Positions 34,025-43,040 are shown, counted from the first letter of the stretch. The stretch is DNA of 64,000 nucleotides from Anaerolineales bacterium (GCA_016935755.1 JAFGQI010000171.1:1-64000), one strand, 5' to 3'. The notes: generated from the letters alone by a model not told the origin. A program made the numbers and translations.

Positions 34025-35461
34025 CTAACGGCCCCGAAATCCCAGAATCATCGCCGGGGTTTTGAGCAGAATCAGCAGATCCATCCAGATATTGCGATGG
34101 GTAATGTAATATAAATCGTATTCCAACTTGGTGACTGTTTCTTCTATTGTGGAGGCATAGCCAAAGTTGACCTGCGCCCAACCTGTGATGCCTGGCTTGA
34201 CCAGCAAACGCGAGCGGTAAAACGGGATATGCTGTTGGAACATCTCCACCAGCTCTGGTCGCTCGGCGCGCGGCCCCACCAGGCTCATATCGCCGCGCAG
34301 CACATTGAAAAATTGGGGCAGCTCATCGATATGGGTCTTGCGCAAGAAACGGCCCCAGCGCGTGGCGCGCTGATCGCCTTCCGAAGCCCAGCGGGGCTGC
34401 CCATCCGCTTCGGCATCCCGGCTCATGGTGCGGAATTTGATCATGCGATAAGGCTGGCCCCCGCAGCCCGAACGCATTTGAAAGTAAAAAACCGGCCAGC
34501 CATCATCAATGAGCGTGATCAGACTCACAAAGGGCAGCACCAGCAGCATGATCGAAATCCCCACCAGCGCTCCCAGGATATCCAGCAGACGTTTCAGCAT
34601 CTCATAGAAACCCGAGACGCGCGCCCGATCCACAAATGTATTCAAAATCCAATCTGCTTCCAAGGACAAAATCGGCACCCGGTTGAACAATTCCTCATAA
34701 GATACCGGCATACGCGTGATTTCAGTGCCGGCCTCTTGCGCATCCAGCAAAGCCTGGAACATGCCTCCCTGCAGCTCACCGGTGATGGCAACGATCAAAT
34801 CGGAGATATCGTTTTCTTCGATAATTTTCTTGAGCTGATCGCTGGTGCCGATCACCTGCACCCCTTCAATCAGAGAGCCAATCTTGCGGGGGTCATCGTC
34901 TATAATCCCTGCCACGGCAAAAGGTTTGACCTTCAGCCCATTGATCGCCTGCAAGAAGAACTGTCCCGACTGTCCTCCGCCGACCAGTAAAACCTGGCGC
35001 ATAAATTGGGGGGCGTTGAATATTCGAATGTATAGTAACCGCCAGGCCAGGGTTAACAAGGAGACCAGGATCAGGTAGCTGGCGACGCCGCGCCGGGGCA
35101 GCAGAGATTTGGGCGGCGCAGAGTAGTAGAAATACAAAAACAGGTACAATATCAAGCCCATCAAGGCCGCCAGGGCGATGCCCTGGATCGTCTTGCGCCA
35201 ATCGCTTGCCCGGTGGACATCATACAGCTCAACCATGAGCAGCAGCCAGACCAGCGGGATGATATAAAACCACGCCGGGACACGCTTCTGCAAGAATTCG
35301 GACGTAAATCCCATAAACTTTTCGCTGACACCCCAATAATAAAGCGAAATGAATAATGAGAGCGTGGCCATGAAAAAGTCACCAACCAGGAGCAGGGTGC
35401 GCCGCTCGCCAATGCGCAGCTGCCACAGGCGCAATCGCAGAACCGGTTTGGAGGTTGTCAT
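34025..35461 (-). CDS. Polyprenyl glycosylphosphotransferase (exopolysaccharide initiating sugar transferase)
   Basis: 478 residues from ATG 35461, overlapping the preceding stop as ATGA. The N-terminus holds four to five helices, then a CoA-binding-like Rossmann domain (LVGGGQSGQFFLQ). The C-terminal catalytic domain has the membrane re-entrant helix and the motifs MIKFRTM, RFLRKTHIDELPQFFNVL, GDMSLVGPRAERPE and KPGITGWAQVN. It transfers a sugar-1-phosphate to undecaprenyl phosphate to begin a polysaccharide repeat unit. The sugar is unknown. Its neighbours are a GT2 transferase and a sugar dehydratase, so it is part of a surface glycan pathway. Confidence 0.92.
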   Translation of the reverse strand: MTTSKPVLRLRLWQLRIGERRTLLLVGDFFMATLSLFISLYYWGVSEKFMGFTSEFLQKRVPAWFYIIPLVWLLLMVELYDVHRASDWRKTIQGIALAALMGLILYLFLYFYYSAPPKSLLPRRGVASYLILVSLLTLAWRLLYIRIFNAPQFMRQVLLVGGGQSGQFFLQAINGLKVKPFAVAGIIDDDPRKIGSLIEGVQVIGTSDQLKKIIEENDISDLIVAITGELQGGMFQALLDAQEAGTEITRMPVSYEELFNRVPILSLEADWILNTFVDRARVSGFYEMLKRLLDILGALVGISIMLLVLPFVSLITLIDDGWPVFYFQMRSGCGGQPYRMIKFRTMSRDAEADGQPRWASEGDQRATRWGRFLRKTHIDELPQFFNVLRGDMSLVGPRAERPELVEMFQQHIPFYRSRLLVKPGITGWAQVNFGYASTIEETVTKLEYDLYYITHRNIWMDLLILLKTPAMILGFRGR

Positions 35462-36441
35462 CGGGTTATCATACTCCACAGAAAAGCGCTCCCCCAGGCC
35501 AGATGCATCACAGCAATCGCAGCGGGAACGCTGAATAGTAGCGCCATATCCTTCTTTTTTACAGCAGTTTGTATGCCAACACCTAGAAGAACCAGGGCGT
35601 AGGAAGCTAATTCTAACACGAATACCCAGCGAAGGATGGGAATCCAGATGGACAGAAACAACACCATCAGCAGGCTGGCCACGAACGCGGGCGGCAGAGC
35701 CTGGCGCCAGCGCAGCGTGCCGGGGTAGCGCCGCAGCATGCGCACCTTCCAATAGCCGTAGCGCCAATATTGGCGCGCCAGTTCCTGATACGTGCTACGA
35801 GCGAAATAGGTCGAGCGGATGTCCGGGTTCATCCACACCACACCGCCAGCCTGCCGCAGGCGGGCGTTGAACTCATAATCCTCATTGGTCAACAGGCTCT
35901 CATCGAATGGGCCAATTCTCTCAATCAGCGAACGGCGAAACGCGCCAAAAGGCACCGTGTCCACCTTCTGCGCTTCCTGTCCATAGCGATAGCGCGCATC
36001 CCCTACGCCGATCGGATGAGCGGCTGCCAGGGCAATTGCCCGCGCCTGCCAGCCTGCCCCTCCAGGCTGGATGTCCCACACACCGCCGACGTTATCTCCA
36101 GCGCCAGCTTCCAACCCCTGCACACACAGGCTGAGATAATTCGCCTGTGGGATCGAGTGAGCATCCAAACGAACGATATACTCTCCCTGCGCCGCGGCGA
36201 TCGCCCGGTTGAGTGCGGAGGGAATGGTACGCGGCGGGTTATCCACTATTCTGATGATCAAATCTGGGCGCTGCTGTTGAAAGGCCGCAATTTCGTCGCG
36301 GGTATGGTCCTGCGACATCCCATCTGCAATGAGCACTTCCAGCTGGTCGCGCGGAAATGTCTGTTGATACAGCGCTTCCAGCAAGAGTCGAATCGTTTTA
36401 TCTTCGTTAAAACAGGGTATGACCACGGACACTTTCAACAT
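35458..36441 (-). CDS. Family 2 glycosyltransferase with C-terminal membrane helices
   Basis: 327 residues. The GT-A fold begins VSVVIPCFNEDKTIR, with LIADGMSQDHT and the metal site RLDAHS, which replaces a strict DxD. The segment PFDESLLTNEDYEFNARLR carries the ED motif of the acceptor site. Two or three helices at the C-terminus (about 255-325) hold it in the membrane. It probably adds a sugar to a lipid-linked intermediate. ATG overlaps the histidine kinase stop by one base, and its stop overlaps the next start. Confidence 0.9.
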   Translation of the reverse strand: MLKVSVVIPCFNEDKTIRLLLEALYQQTFPRDQLEVLIADGMSQDHTRDEIAAFQQQRPDLIIRIVDNPPRTIPSALNRAIAAAQGEYIVRLDAHSIPQANYLSLCVQGLEAGAGDNVGGVWDIQPGGAGWQARAIALAAAHPIGVGDARYRYGQEAQKVDTVPFGAFRRSLIERIGPFDESLLTNEDYEFNARLRQAGGVVWMNPDIRSTYFARSTYQELARQYWRYGYWKVRMLRRYPGTLRWRQALPPAFVASLLMVLFLSIWIPILRWVFVLELASYALVLLGVGIQTAVKKKDMALLFSVPAAIAVMHLAWGSAFLWSMITR

Positions 36442-37928
36442 TATGATCTGCGTCTCACCAGGGTGGCATCGTCGGGCTTGATTACTGGCAGGCGCACCAG
36501 AAAAATGCTGCCTGTGACCGGATTGTCAGGGCTTTGCGTATCCGCAGCAGCGCGATTGAAGGCCGCAATCGTGCCGCCGTGAGCCTGGACAATCTCGCGG
36601 GCAATTGCCAGCCCCAAACCCACCCCGCGGCGGTTGCCGCCGCGAGCCTTATCCGTCTGGTAGAAGCGTTCGAAGATGCGCGGCAATTCATCCTGCGGGA
36701 TGCCAGGGCCGCTGTCGATCACACGGATTTCAACCCAGCCTTCCCGGGTTTGGGCGCTCAAGGCTACGTCTCCGCCAGCCGGGGTGTATTTCAGTGCGTT
36801 ATCCACCAGGTTTGAAAATACCTGAGACAGCCGGTCGGAATCACCGATCATGATGGGGAAGGTTTCGCCCGGTTGGGCGAGCGGTTCTTCTTCAATCAGG
36901 CGCAGATTCACCTGAGCGCGGCTGGCTTGCGGGGTAAATTTTTCCACCGTCTCGCGCAGCAAATGCCCCAGGTTAATCGGCAGACGCTCAAGATTCGCCA
37001 CGCCCGAGTCCAGCCGTGCCAGTTCGAGCAGATCCTGCACCATGCGGTACATCCGCCCGGCCTCATCGAAGATGACCTGAGCCGCCCCTCTGGAAGCTTG
37101 AGGATCCTGCGCAGTGCCATCCAGGATCGCCTGGGCAAAACCCTGGATCGAAGTCAAAGGCGTCTTTAAATCGTGCGATACATTAGCGATGAAATCGCGC
37201 TGCGAGCGCTTGCTCGCCTCCACGCGTTCCGCCATCTCATTCAACGAATGCGCCAGCGCGCGGACTTCTGCCGGGCCGGTCAGTTTCAGCCGGCGGTATG
37301 CCCCTGCCGAAACGCTATGAGCTGCCTCAGACATCTGTTTCAATGGCGCGGTTACCCAGTGGGCAATCCAAAAAGCCAACAGCAGCGACAGCACCAGGGC
37401 GATCACCGCCCCGCGCACAAAGGGAGCCATGAACTCATCTCGCAGGATGGTCAATACCGGCGCTTTCGCCCTCTGCGAGGCCACCAGCATATAATATCCT
37501 CCCTTCATGGGGGTGAGAACATACAACCACTGCCGCCCATCGCTATCGCTGAATATGCGGGATGGATTCAGCTTGCGCTGGATGAGCCTGGACCATTCCG
37601 GCAGCTCTGCGCCGCTGGCCGAACGAGAATCGGCCAGCAGCAGACCTTCTGAATCAAATATCACCACGCGCGCGCTGGCAAAAGCGTCCGCCCGCGAGAC
37701 CGCCTGCTCAAGTCGTTCTGTGGAACTGTTGCCCAGCGAGTTGGCGAAAATCTGGCTGCGCTGCACCAGGATGGTGGAGATCAAACGCAGCCGCTGTAAT
37801 TCTCGCCGGTCTTCGGAGGGATTATTGATTAGATAGACCAGAATCGCCGCGCCAGCAATGCTCAGCACCACACCCACCACCAGCGCATAAGTCAGCCATA
37901 GACGGAAACGCAGAGAGGTAAACATCAC
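36441..37928 (-). CDS. Membrane sensor histidine kinase
   Basis: 495 residues from GTG 37928, or 494 from the adjacent ATG 37925, overlapping the regulator gene. Helix 1 (about 11-34) and helix 2 (about 172-192) flank an external sensor domain of some 135 residues. A HAMP domain follows (about 190-245). The phospho-accepting His252 is in SHDLKTPLTS, and the ATPase domain has SNLVDNALKYTPAGG, DSGPGIPQDELPRIFERFYQ and RGVGLGLAIAREI. It phosphorylates the response regulator encoded just upstream. The signal is unknown; its place at the head of envelope genes suggests a cell-wall or surface cue. Confidence 0.94.
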   Translation of the reverse strand: MMFTSLRFRLWLTYALVVGVVLSIAGAAILVYLINNPSEDRRELQRLRLISTILVQRSQIFANSLGNSSTERLEQAVSRADAFASARVVIFDSEGLLLADSRSASGAELPEWSRLIQRKLNPSRIFSDSDGRQWLYVLTPMKGGYYMLVASQRAKAPVLTILRDEFMAPFVRGAVIALVLSLLLAFWIAHWVTAPLKQMSEAAHSVSAGAYRRLKLTGPAEVRALAHSLNEMAERVEASKRSQRDFIANVSHDLKTPLTSIQGFAQAILDGTAQDPQASRGAAQVIFDEAGRMYRMVQDLLELARLDSGVANLERLPINLGHLLRETVEKFTPQASRAQVNLRLIEEEPLAQPGETFPIMIGDSDRLSQVFSNLVDNALKYTPAGGDVALSAQTREGWVEIRVIDSGPGIPQDELPRIFERFYQTDKARGGNRRGVGLGLAIAREIVQAHGGTIAAFNRAAADTQSPDNPVTGSIFLVRLPVIKPDDATLVRRRS

Positions 37929-38608
37929 AGAGTCAGTTTATATCCTACACCGGTCACGGTTTCAATGCGCACCTGGCTGCCCGCCAGCTTGCGGCGCAGA
38001 TGCCCGATATGCACATCCACTGTGCGCGACTGCCCATAATATTCATACCCCCAGGCCTTTTCGAGCAGCTGCTCTCGAGTGAGCACCAGCCCCTTATGCT
38101 CCGCCAGGGTCAGCAGCAGATCAAACTCCTGGGCGCGCAAAAGCACCTGCTCACCATGCAGCGTGACCTCCCGGCTGGCCGGGTCGATGACCAGGTCGCC
38201 AAAATGCACCCTGCCGCTCCCGGCTGGCTGGGTGGAGCGCTCCCCCCGGCGCAGAATGGCTTTAACACGCGCCACCAGTTCGCGCGGGTTAAACGGCTTG
38301 GTCAAATAATCATCTGCGCCCAGCTCCAAACCCAGGATTTTATCCACATCCTCATCGCGGGCGGTGAGCATCAGGATGGCTACCGGGTTATCCTGGGCGC
38401 GCAGCCGCCGGCACACTTCCAACCCATCCATCTCCGGCAGCATGATATCTAAAACAACCAGGGCTGGTTTTTGGCGAGAGATGGCCTCCAGGGCCGCCTG
38501 GCCATCGCCCACAGCAGCCACGCGGTAGCCTTCCCGTTCCAGATACATGCGCGCCAGCTGGACGATGTTGGGTTCATCGTCCACCAGCAGGATCAGCTCG
38601 CCCGGCAT
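37925..38608 (-). CDS. OmpR/PhoB-type response regulator
   Basis: 227 residues. The receiver domain has Asp10-Asp11, the phosphorylated Asp54 (LVVLDIMLPEMDG), the switch Thr and Lys104 (LTKPFNPREL). A C-terminal winged helix (about 130-227) ends with SRTVDVHIGHLRRKL and VTGVGYKL. It is the partner of the sensor kinase whose start it overlaps. Its start overlaps the end of ridA by 16 bases, so the pair appears to be transcribed from the ridA promoter and may control its own envelope operon. Confidence 0.95.
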   Translation of the reverse strand: MPGELILLVDDEPNIVQLARMYLEREGYRVAAVGDGQAALEAISRQKPALVVLDIMLPEMDGLEVCRRLRAQDNPVAILMLTARDEDVDKILGLELGADDYLTKPFNPRELVARVKAILRRGERSTQPAGSGRVHFGDLVIDPASREVTLHGEQVLLRAQEFDLLLTLAEHKGLVLTREQLLEKAWGYEYYGQSRTVDVHIGHLRRKLAGSQVRIETVTGVGYKLTL

Positions 38609-38982
38609 GCCACCAACTCGATCTCAACCGCCGCCCCCTTGGGCAGCGCCGCCACCTGAAAGGCGGAACGCGCGGGAGGATTTTGAGTAAAAAATTCGCT
38701 GTAGACGGCATTCATGCGGGCGAAATCAGCCATATCGCGCAGGAAGACGGTGGTCTTCAGCACCAGATCCAGGGAGGATCCTGCCGCAGCCAGAACATGC
38801 TTCAAATTGGTCAGAGCCTGCCTGGTCTCGGCCTCAACGCCGCCCGGCACCAGGTCATTGGTTGCCGGGTCCATCCCTAACTGTCCGGCCGTATAGATCA
38901 GGTCGCCAAAGGTTGTGGCGATCGAATAAGGCCCAACGGGTGTGGGAACCTTATCCGAAACAACTACTTTTTTCTCGGGCAT
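38593..38982 (-). CDS. ridA: RidA/YjgF-family enamine/imine deaminase
   Basis: 129 residues, a usual length. RidA hydrolyses reactive 2-aminoacrylate and related imines to keto acids, protecting PLP enzymes. Seen are PTPVGPYSIATTFGDLIYTAGQ, TNLKHVLAAAGSSLD, the active-site Arg in NPPARSAFQVAALPKGA and the conserved Glu in VEIEL. A TTGGAGA site precedes the ATG, and a clear promoter (39019-39047) lies upstream. It is the first gene of a long co-directional run. Confidence 0.93.
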   Translation of the reverse strand: MPEKKVVVSDKVPTPVGPYSIATTFGDLIYTAGQLGMDPATNDLVPGGVEAETRQALTNLKHVLAAAGSSLDLVLKTTVFLRDMADFARMNAVYSEFFTQNPPARSAFQVAALPKGAAVEIELVACRAS

Positions 38983-39018
38983 GATCGGGTCTCCAAGTAT
39001 TAGAAAGGATATAGGTTC

Positions 39019-39047
39019 ATTTTACCGAATGCAGGCAGATTGGTCAA
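39019..39047 (-). promoter_or_regulatory. Promoter of the ridA-two-component-envelope gene run
   Basis: TTGACC (39042-39047), 17-base spacer and TAAAAT (39019-39024), about 36 bases before the ridA ATG. The -10 sequence is the same as at the tRNA and atp promoters. Confidence 0.7.
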
Positions 39048-39076
39048 ACAGTTTTGGTTAAGACTGCCCACGGGCG

Positions 39077-39769
39077 TTAATCTTGTGCCTCAAACTGGAG
39101 CAGCTGCAGCACATCCTGCAAACAGGCCTGGAATAATTCTTCATACACCTGAACCCCGGCTGCGTAATAGCCGCCAAAAGAGCCGTCGCCATATAACTTG
39201 CGCGCCTGCTCGGCGCCCATCAGACCTGGGACATATGGCGGCGGCTTTTCGCCTTCCGGCAGGTCAGCCACACGGGTGAAGGGGAAGGCCTCCAGCCAGT
39301 TGGCATGGGCTGGCTTTAAGTCAAATTTCTGAGCGACTTCCTGCACACTGTGAGAGGTCCACCAGGCATACCAGGCCAACTGCAGGTCAGGGGTTTGATT
39401 GGCAATTTCATATATCCGGCCGCGCGCCAGGTCATTGCCGCCATGCCCGTTCAACACCAGGATGCGCCGGAAGCCGTGGTGCAGCGCCGAGCGCACCAGG
39501 TCTTCCACCAGGTCCAACATGGTGGTCGCGCGCAAACTGAAGGTGCCAGGATAAGCCATGAAATAGGGCGAGCAGCCGTAGTTGACCGGTGGAGCCACCA
39601 GCACGCCAGTCTGCTGGCTGGCAGCATCTGCCAGCGCCAGGGGAATCCTGACATCCGACAGCAGGCTCAAATAGCCATGCTGCTCGCAGGAACCCAGCAC
39701 CAACATCAAGCGGTCTTCTTGCTGCAGGTAGTTCTCGACATCCATCCAATTGAGATCATCAATCCGCAT
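39077..39769 (-). CDS. Creatininase-family amidohydrolase
   Basis: 230 residues from ATG 39769; the open frame to 39928 runs through a palindromic element and is not believed. The family binds two metals. LVLGSCEQHGYLSLLSDVRI carries the Glu-x-His and Asp ligands, FMAYPGTFSLRATTM the central part, and VLNGHGGND the GHGGN motif. Members open creatinine, formamidopyrimidine rings of riboflavin and F420 precursors, or mycofactocin precursors, so the substrate is uncertain. It diverges from the isochorismatase-like gene. Confidence 0.85.
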   Translation of the reverse strand: MRIDDLNWMDVENYLQQEDRLMLVLGSCEQHGYLSLLSDVRIPLALADAASQQTGVLVAPPVNYGCSPYFMAYPGTFSLRATTMLDLVEDLVRSALHHGFRRILVLNGHGGNDLARGRIYEIANQTPDLQLAWYAWWTSHSVQEVAQKFDLKPAHANWLEAFPFTRVADLPEGEKPPPYVPGLMGAEQARKLYGDGSFGGYYAAGVQVYEELFQACLQDVLQLLQFEAQD

Positions 39770-39863
39770 AGGTCTGCATCCGTTCTGTTTAGAAGTAGTG
39801 GTATTAAACCACCATCCAGATAAACTGAACAGGAAAGAACCATCTTTCAAAAACGGCTCTTTA

Positions 39864-39954
39864 GGAATTGCCGTGAAGCGGGGGAATATGTGGTGTTTTT
39901 TGCAGGCTACGCCCGCAAAAAACACCACATGTCGCCCTTCACCACGGCAACTCC
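39864..39954. repeat. Large imperfect palindrome (possible MITE/REP-like element)
   Basis: The core is a perfect 16-bp inverted repeat, ATGTGGTGTTTTTTGC at 39888-39903 and its complement at 39915-39930, around an 11-base loop. Outer arms also match: GGAATTGCCGTG at 39864 and CACGGCAACTCC ending at 39954. The whole 91 bp can fold into one long hairpin. It sits between two divergent genes, where a terminator has no obvious purpose. No second copy was noticed in the window. Confidence 0.6.
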
Positions 39955-39988
39955 CAATGAACCAAAAAACAACCCACCGGATGTGGGG

Positions 39989-39994
39989 TATACT
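39989..39994 (+). promoter_or_regulatory. Candidate -10 for the isochorismatase-like gene
   Basis: TATACT about 47 bases before the ATG at 40041, next to the palindrome. The -35 position reads AAAACA, only partly matching. Confidence 0.35.
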
Positions 39995-40040
39995 TAATCA
40001 GCTAAGACGCCACCTGCTGGCGCTTCGAAAGAGAGGCACA

Positions 40041-40625
40041 ATGACCAAGACTGCGCTGCTGCTGGTCGACATCCAAAATGATTATTTCCCTGGCGGGAAG
40101 AACGAACTGCAAGGCAGCCTGGAGGCCAGCCAGCAGGCACAACGCCTGCTGGATATCTTCCGGCTGGGAGGCAAACCCCTGGTGCACATCCAGCATGTCT
40201 CAATCCGCCCCGGAGCGCGGTTCTTCCTGCCCGGCACGGAGGGGGTAGAAATTCATCCCAATGTGAAACCGCTGGAAGGGGAAGTGGTGATCCAAAAGCA
40301 TTACCCCAACAGCTTCCGCGATACACCGCTGCTGGAACACCTGCAAAAAGAGGCGATCACGCGGCTGGTGATCGCCGGGATGATGACCCACATGTGCGTA
40401 GAAGCCACCACCCGGGCGGCTTATGACCTGGGCTTCGAATGCCTGGTCGCCAGCGACGCCTGCGCCTCCCGAGAGCTGGCCTTTGAAGACCAGATCATCC
40501 CTGCTGAGATGGTTCACAGCGCGGCTCTGGCTGCGCTGAACAATACCTATGCGAAAGCTCTCAGAACCACGGAGATCATCATCCTGCTGGAAGCCGAACA
40601 AGAGTTTGAAGGTGAGCAAGCATGA
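40041..40625 (+). CDS. Isochorismatase-family cysteine hydrolase
   Basis: 194 residues from ATG 40041, which follows GAGAGG; the frame open from 39750 is not used. The catalytic triad is visible: Asp in LLLVDIQNDYFPGG, Lys in VIQKHYPNSF and Cys in MMTHMCVEATTRAAYDLG, with the cis-peptide before the Cys. Family members hydrolyse nicotinamide, isochorismate, biuret or other amides and vinyl ethers; the exact substrate is not evident. It overlaps the next gene as ATGA, so the two are co-translated. Confidence 0.9.
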   Translation: MTKTALLLVDIQNDYFPGGKNELQGSLEASQQAQRLLDIFRLGGKPLVHIQHVSIRPGARFFLPGTEGVEIHPNVKPLEGEVVIQKHYPNSFRDTPLLEHLQKEAITRLVIAGMMTHMCVEATTRAAYDLGFECLVASDACASRELAFEDQIIPAEMVHSAALAALNNTYAKALRTTEIIILLEAEQEFEGEQA

Positions 40626-41260
40626 CCGGCGCGTTCAAGAACCCTCTCGAACCGGATCTGCTGGACATTTTCTCCAGCCTGACCACCCCGCTGCAAATCC
40701 AGGACTGGCTGGACAGCATCCCGTACGTGGGCGAGGAACTGAATCGCTCTCCACTGCGGGTGGTGCGCGACCGCCAGGCGCACTGCCTGGATGGCGGCCT
40801 GTTTGCCGCCGCCGCCCTGCGCATGATCGGCTACCCTGCGCTGATCCTGGATCTGGTTCCCGAACCCGGCACGGATGACGATCATGTGCTGGCGCTTTTC
40901 CAGCAGAGCGGGCTGTGGGGCGCATTAGCCAAGTCCAACTTCTCGGGGCTGCGCTACCGTGAGCCGCTCTACCGCAGCCTGCGCGAGCTGTGCATGTCTT
41001 ACTTCGAGGATTTCTTCAACGTGCAGGGACAGAAGACCCTGCGCGGCTACACCCGCCCGATGGATTTATCCCGCTTTGATCGCTATGACTGGCTGCATCG
41101 CGAAACCGGCGTGGAGGCAATCTCCACCCGGCTGTACAGCCTGAAATCCATCCCGCTGCTGTCCGCTGAGAGCGCCGCAGCCCTGGCCCCGGTGGACCGG
41201 CGATCTTACGAGGCGGGTTTGCTGGGCACCAACTATGAAGGTTTATTCAAACCAGCATAA
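40622..41260 (+). CDS. Transglutaminase-like protein of unknown function
   Basis: 212 residues without membrane segments. A Cys in RQAHCLDGGLFAAAALRMIG is followed by PALILDL and then DDHVLALFQQSGLWGALAKS, a Cys-His pattern like a minimal transglutaminase/cysteine protease core. A downstream Asp could complete a triad but is not certain. The C-terminal third has no recognisable motif. It is coupled to the isochorismatase-like gene by a four-base overlap. The function is unknown. Confidence 0.65.
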   Translation: MTGAFKNPLEPDLLDIFSSLTTPLQIQDWLDSIPYVGEELNRSPLRVVRDRQAHCLDGGLFAAAALRMIGYPALILDLVPEPGTDDDHVLALFQQSGLWGALAKSNFSGLRYREPLYRSLRELCMSYFEDFFNVQGQKTLRGYTRPMDLSRFDRYDWLHRETGVEAISTRLYSLKSIPLLSAESAAALAPVDRRSYEAGLLGTNYEGLFKPA

Positions 41261-41292
41261 ACCCTGAAAAAAGCCCGGGGCGCCTTCTCACC

Positions 41293-42048
41293 CTAGCGTC
41301 CTAATACCCGAGCGCGCCGGTGCAGCCAGATAGAAGGCCACAGGAGCAGGATGCTGGTCAGCAGCAGCACCGCCATGTCAAGCCAGAGATTGATCAACCC
41401 ACTGCCCAGGACGGCATGATTCATCAGATCCTGGGCATAGGTCAGCGGCGACAGATAGGCGACAACCTGCGCAGCAGGCGACATTTCGCTGAGGGGAATA
41501 AAAACCCCGCTGATGAACATCAACCCCCAACGTAAAAGCGTGCTGGGCATTTGCACATCACCGGGATTATTGGTGGGGATGGAGCCGAAGATCAATCCCA
41601 GGGCCGAGAAAGCCAGCGCGCCAAGTAAAATGCCGGCTGCCAGCAATACGGGCTGGGCAATGGACACCCCAAAGATCAGCAGGCCGGCAAGCAGCGCCAC
41701 CAGCGAGACTGCAAGGGCAAAAAACGCTCCCACCGCCGTCTTCCCCAGCAGCAAGGTGAGCAGCGACATCGGCGCGGCAAGCAGACGGTCATAGGTTCGA
41801 ATGCGCCGCTCGGTTGGGATGATGAAGGGGCCAGCCGCAGCCGCAGTGAAAAAGACCGTCAATGCCAGCAGGCGAGCCAGGCCATCCGCTGCATCCAGCT
41901 GCCGCCGCACCGAAAACGAAAAGAACATGAAGAACGGCATCAGGAAACCGAACATGATCATGCCAGGCCGCAGGTAATACACCCGCACATCTTTGATAGC
42001 CACCGTCCAGGCTTGCGCCAATTCGTCTTTAAAGCGTTGTATACTCAT
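41293..42048 (-). CDS. ABC-2 type transporter permease
   Basis: 251 residues with six hydrophobic segments. It has the ABC-2 layout with FGSIPTNNPGDVQ and the FISGVFIPLSEMSPAAQVVAYLSP stretch (conserved Pro-rich element before the last helices). It overlaps the stop of the ATPase gene by one base, so both form a DrrAB-like exporter. Substrate unknown. It is the last gene of the minus-strand run that begins at the leucine T-box. Confidence 0.9.
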   Translation of the reverse strand: MSIQRFKDELAQAWTVAIKDVRVYYLRPGMIMFGFLMPFFMFFSFSVRRQLDAADGLARLLALTVFFTAAAAGPFIIPTERRIRTYDRLLAAPMSLLTLLLGKTAVGAFFALAVSLVALLAGLLIFGVSIAQPVLLAAGILLGALAFSALGLIFGSIPTNNPGDVQMPSTLLRWGLMFISGVFIPLSEMSPAAQVVAYLSPLTYAQDLMNHAVLGSGLINLWLDMAVLLLTSILLLWPSIWLHRRARVLGR

Positions 42049-43040
42049 CAGGCCGCTCCCATTCCACGCTGAGGGGGTTTATTATCCGTTGATGCGCGCC
42101 TGGGCACGCCGACATGCCCGCCAGTGATCTCTAAAAACACATCCTCCAGGCTGGGAGCAAGGGTGTTCAAGCTAACCACGCGCAGCCCGTGTTCGGCTGC
42201 GTAAGCAATAATCAGGGGCAACACCGAAGCTGGATCTTCCGTGTATAAGCGCCACTTGTCACCCATTTTACCGGAGGCAGTCACGCCCGCTAGAGCAGCC
42301 AGCGCTTCGCCATGAGATATGCCATCCGGCTGAAGCGCCACCTCGACAGACTGCACGCGTTGAAAAGCGCCTTTCAGATTTTGTGGAGTGTCAATCGCCG
42401 CAATCTGGCCATGGTCAATGATTGCCACCCGGCTGCAGAGTTGATTGGCTTCTTCGATCTGGTGGGTGGTCAGGAAGACCGTCGTACCTTCGGCATTCAG
42501 TTGACGGATCAGGCTTTGGATGGCGCGCGCACTTTGGGCATCCAGCCCAGGTGTCGGTTCATCCAGATAGAGCAAGGCTGGTTTGTGAATGATCGCCATA
42601 GCAATGCTCAAGCGACGGCGCATGCCCTTGGAGAAATTCTCAGCCTTCACATCTCGCTTCTCCCACAGGTCAAAAGTCTCCAGCAGCTGCCGGGCGCGTC
42701 CGGCGCGTTCTCCGCGCGGGACAAGGTAGAGGCTGGCAGTGAACATGAGATTATCCCAGGCGGTCAGTTCAGTATATACACAGGACTCTTCCGGCACCAG
42801 TCCCATAACACGCTTGGCAGGGTAAGCGTCGCGAGCCAGATCATGCCCATTGATATAGATTTGTCCGCTGGTGGGCTCGAGCAGCGTGCTCAGCATACGC
42901 TGGGTGGTGGTCTTCCCGGCGCCGTTAGGCCCCAAAAAGCCAAAGATTTCCCCCTGGTGCACCTCAAAGGATATATGGTCGACTGCCAGCGTATCGCCGT
43001 AATATTTGGTCAGTTCGTGGACTTCGATTGCAGTATTCAT
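42048..43040 (-). CDS. ABC-2 exporter ATPase (DrrA-like)
   Basis: 330 residues. Walker A is GPNGAGKTT, the signature FSKGMRRRLSIAMA, Walker B LLYLDEPTPGLD, and the H-loop TTHQIEEA. A C-terminal domain of about 100 residues with LEDVFLEITG is typical of DrrA/NatA exporters. It works with the permease encoded next to it to move a hydrophobic compound, lipid or peptide out. The start overlaps the PIG-L gene by four bases. Confidence 0.93.
   Translation of the reverse strand: MNTAIEVHELTKYYGDTLAVDHISFEVHQGEIFGFLGPNGAGKTTTQRMLSTLLEPTSGQIYINGHDLARDAYPAKRVMGLVPEESCVYTELTAWDNLMFTASLYLVPRGERAGRARQLLETFDLWEKRDVKAENFSKGMRRRLSIAMAIIHKPALLYLDEPTPGLDAQSARAIQSLIRQLNAEGTTVFLTTHQIEEANQLCSRVAIIDHGQIAAIDTPQNLKGAFQRVQSVEVALQPDGISHGEALAALAGVTASGKMGDKWRLYTEDPASVLPLIIAYAAEHGLRVVSLNTLAPSLEDVFLEITGGHVGVPRRASTDNKPPQRGMGAA

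Noticed and set aside
39770-39928. N-terminal extension of the creatininase-family gene
   Set aside because: It runs through the palindrome and lacks family similarity; ATG 39769 aligns with the family start.
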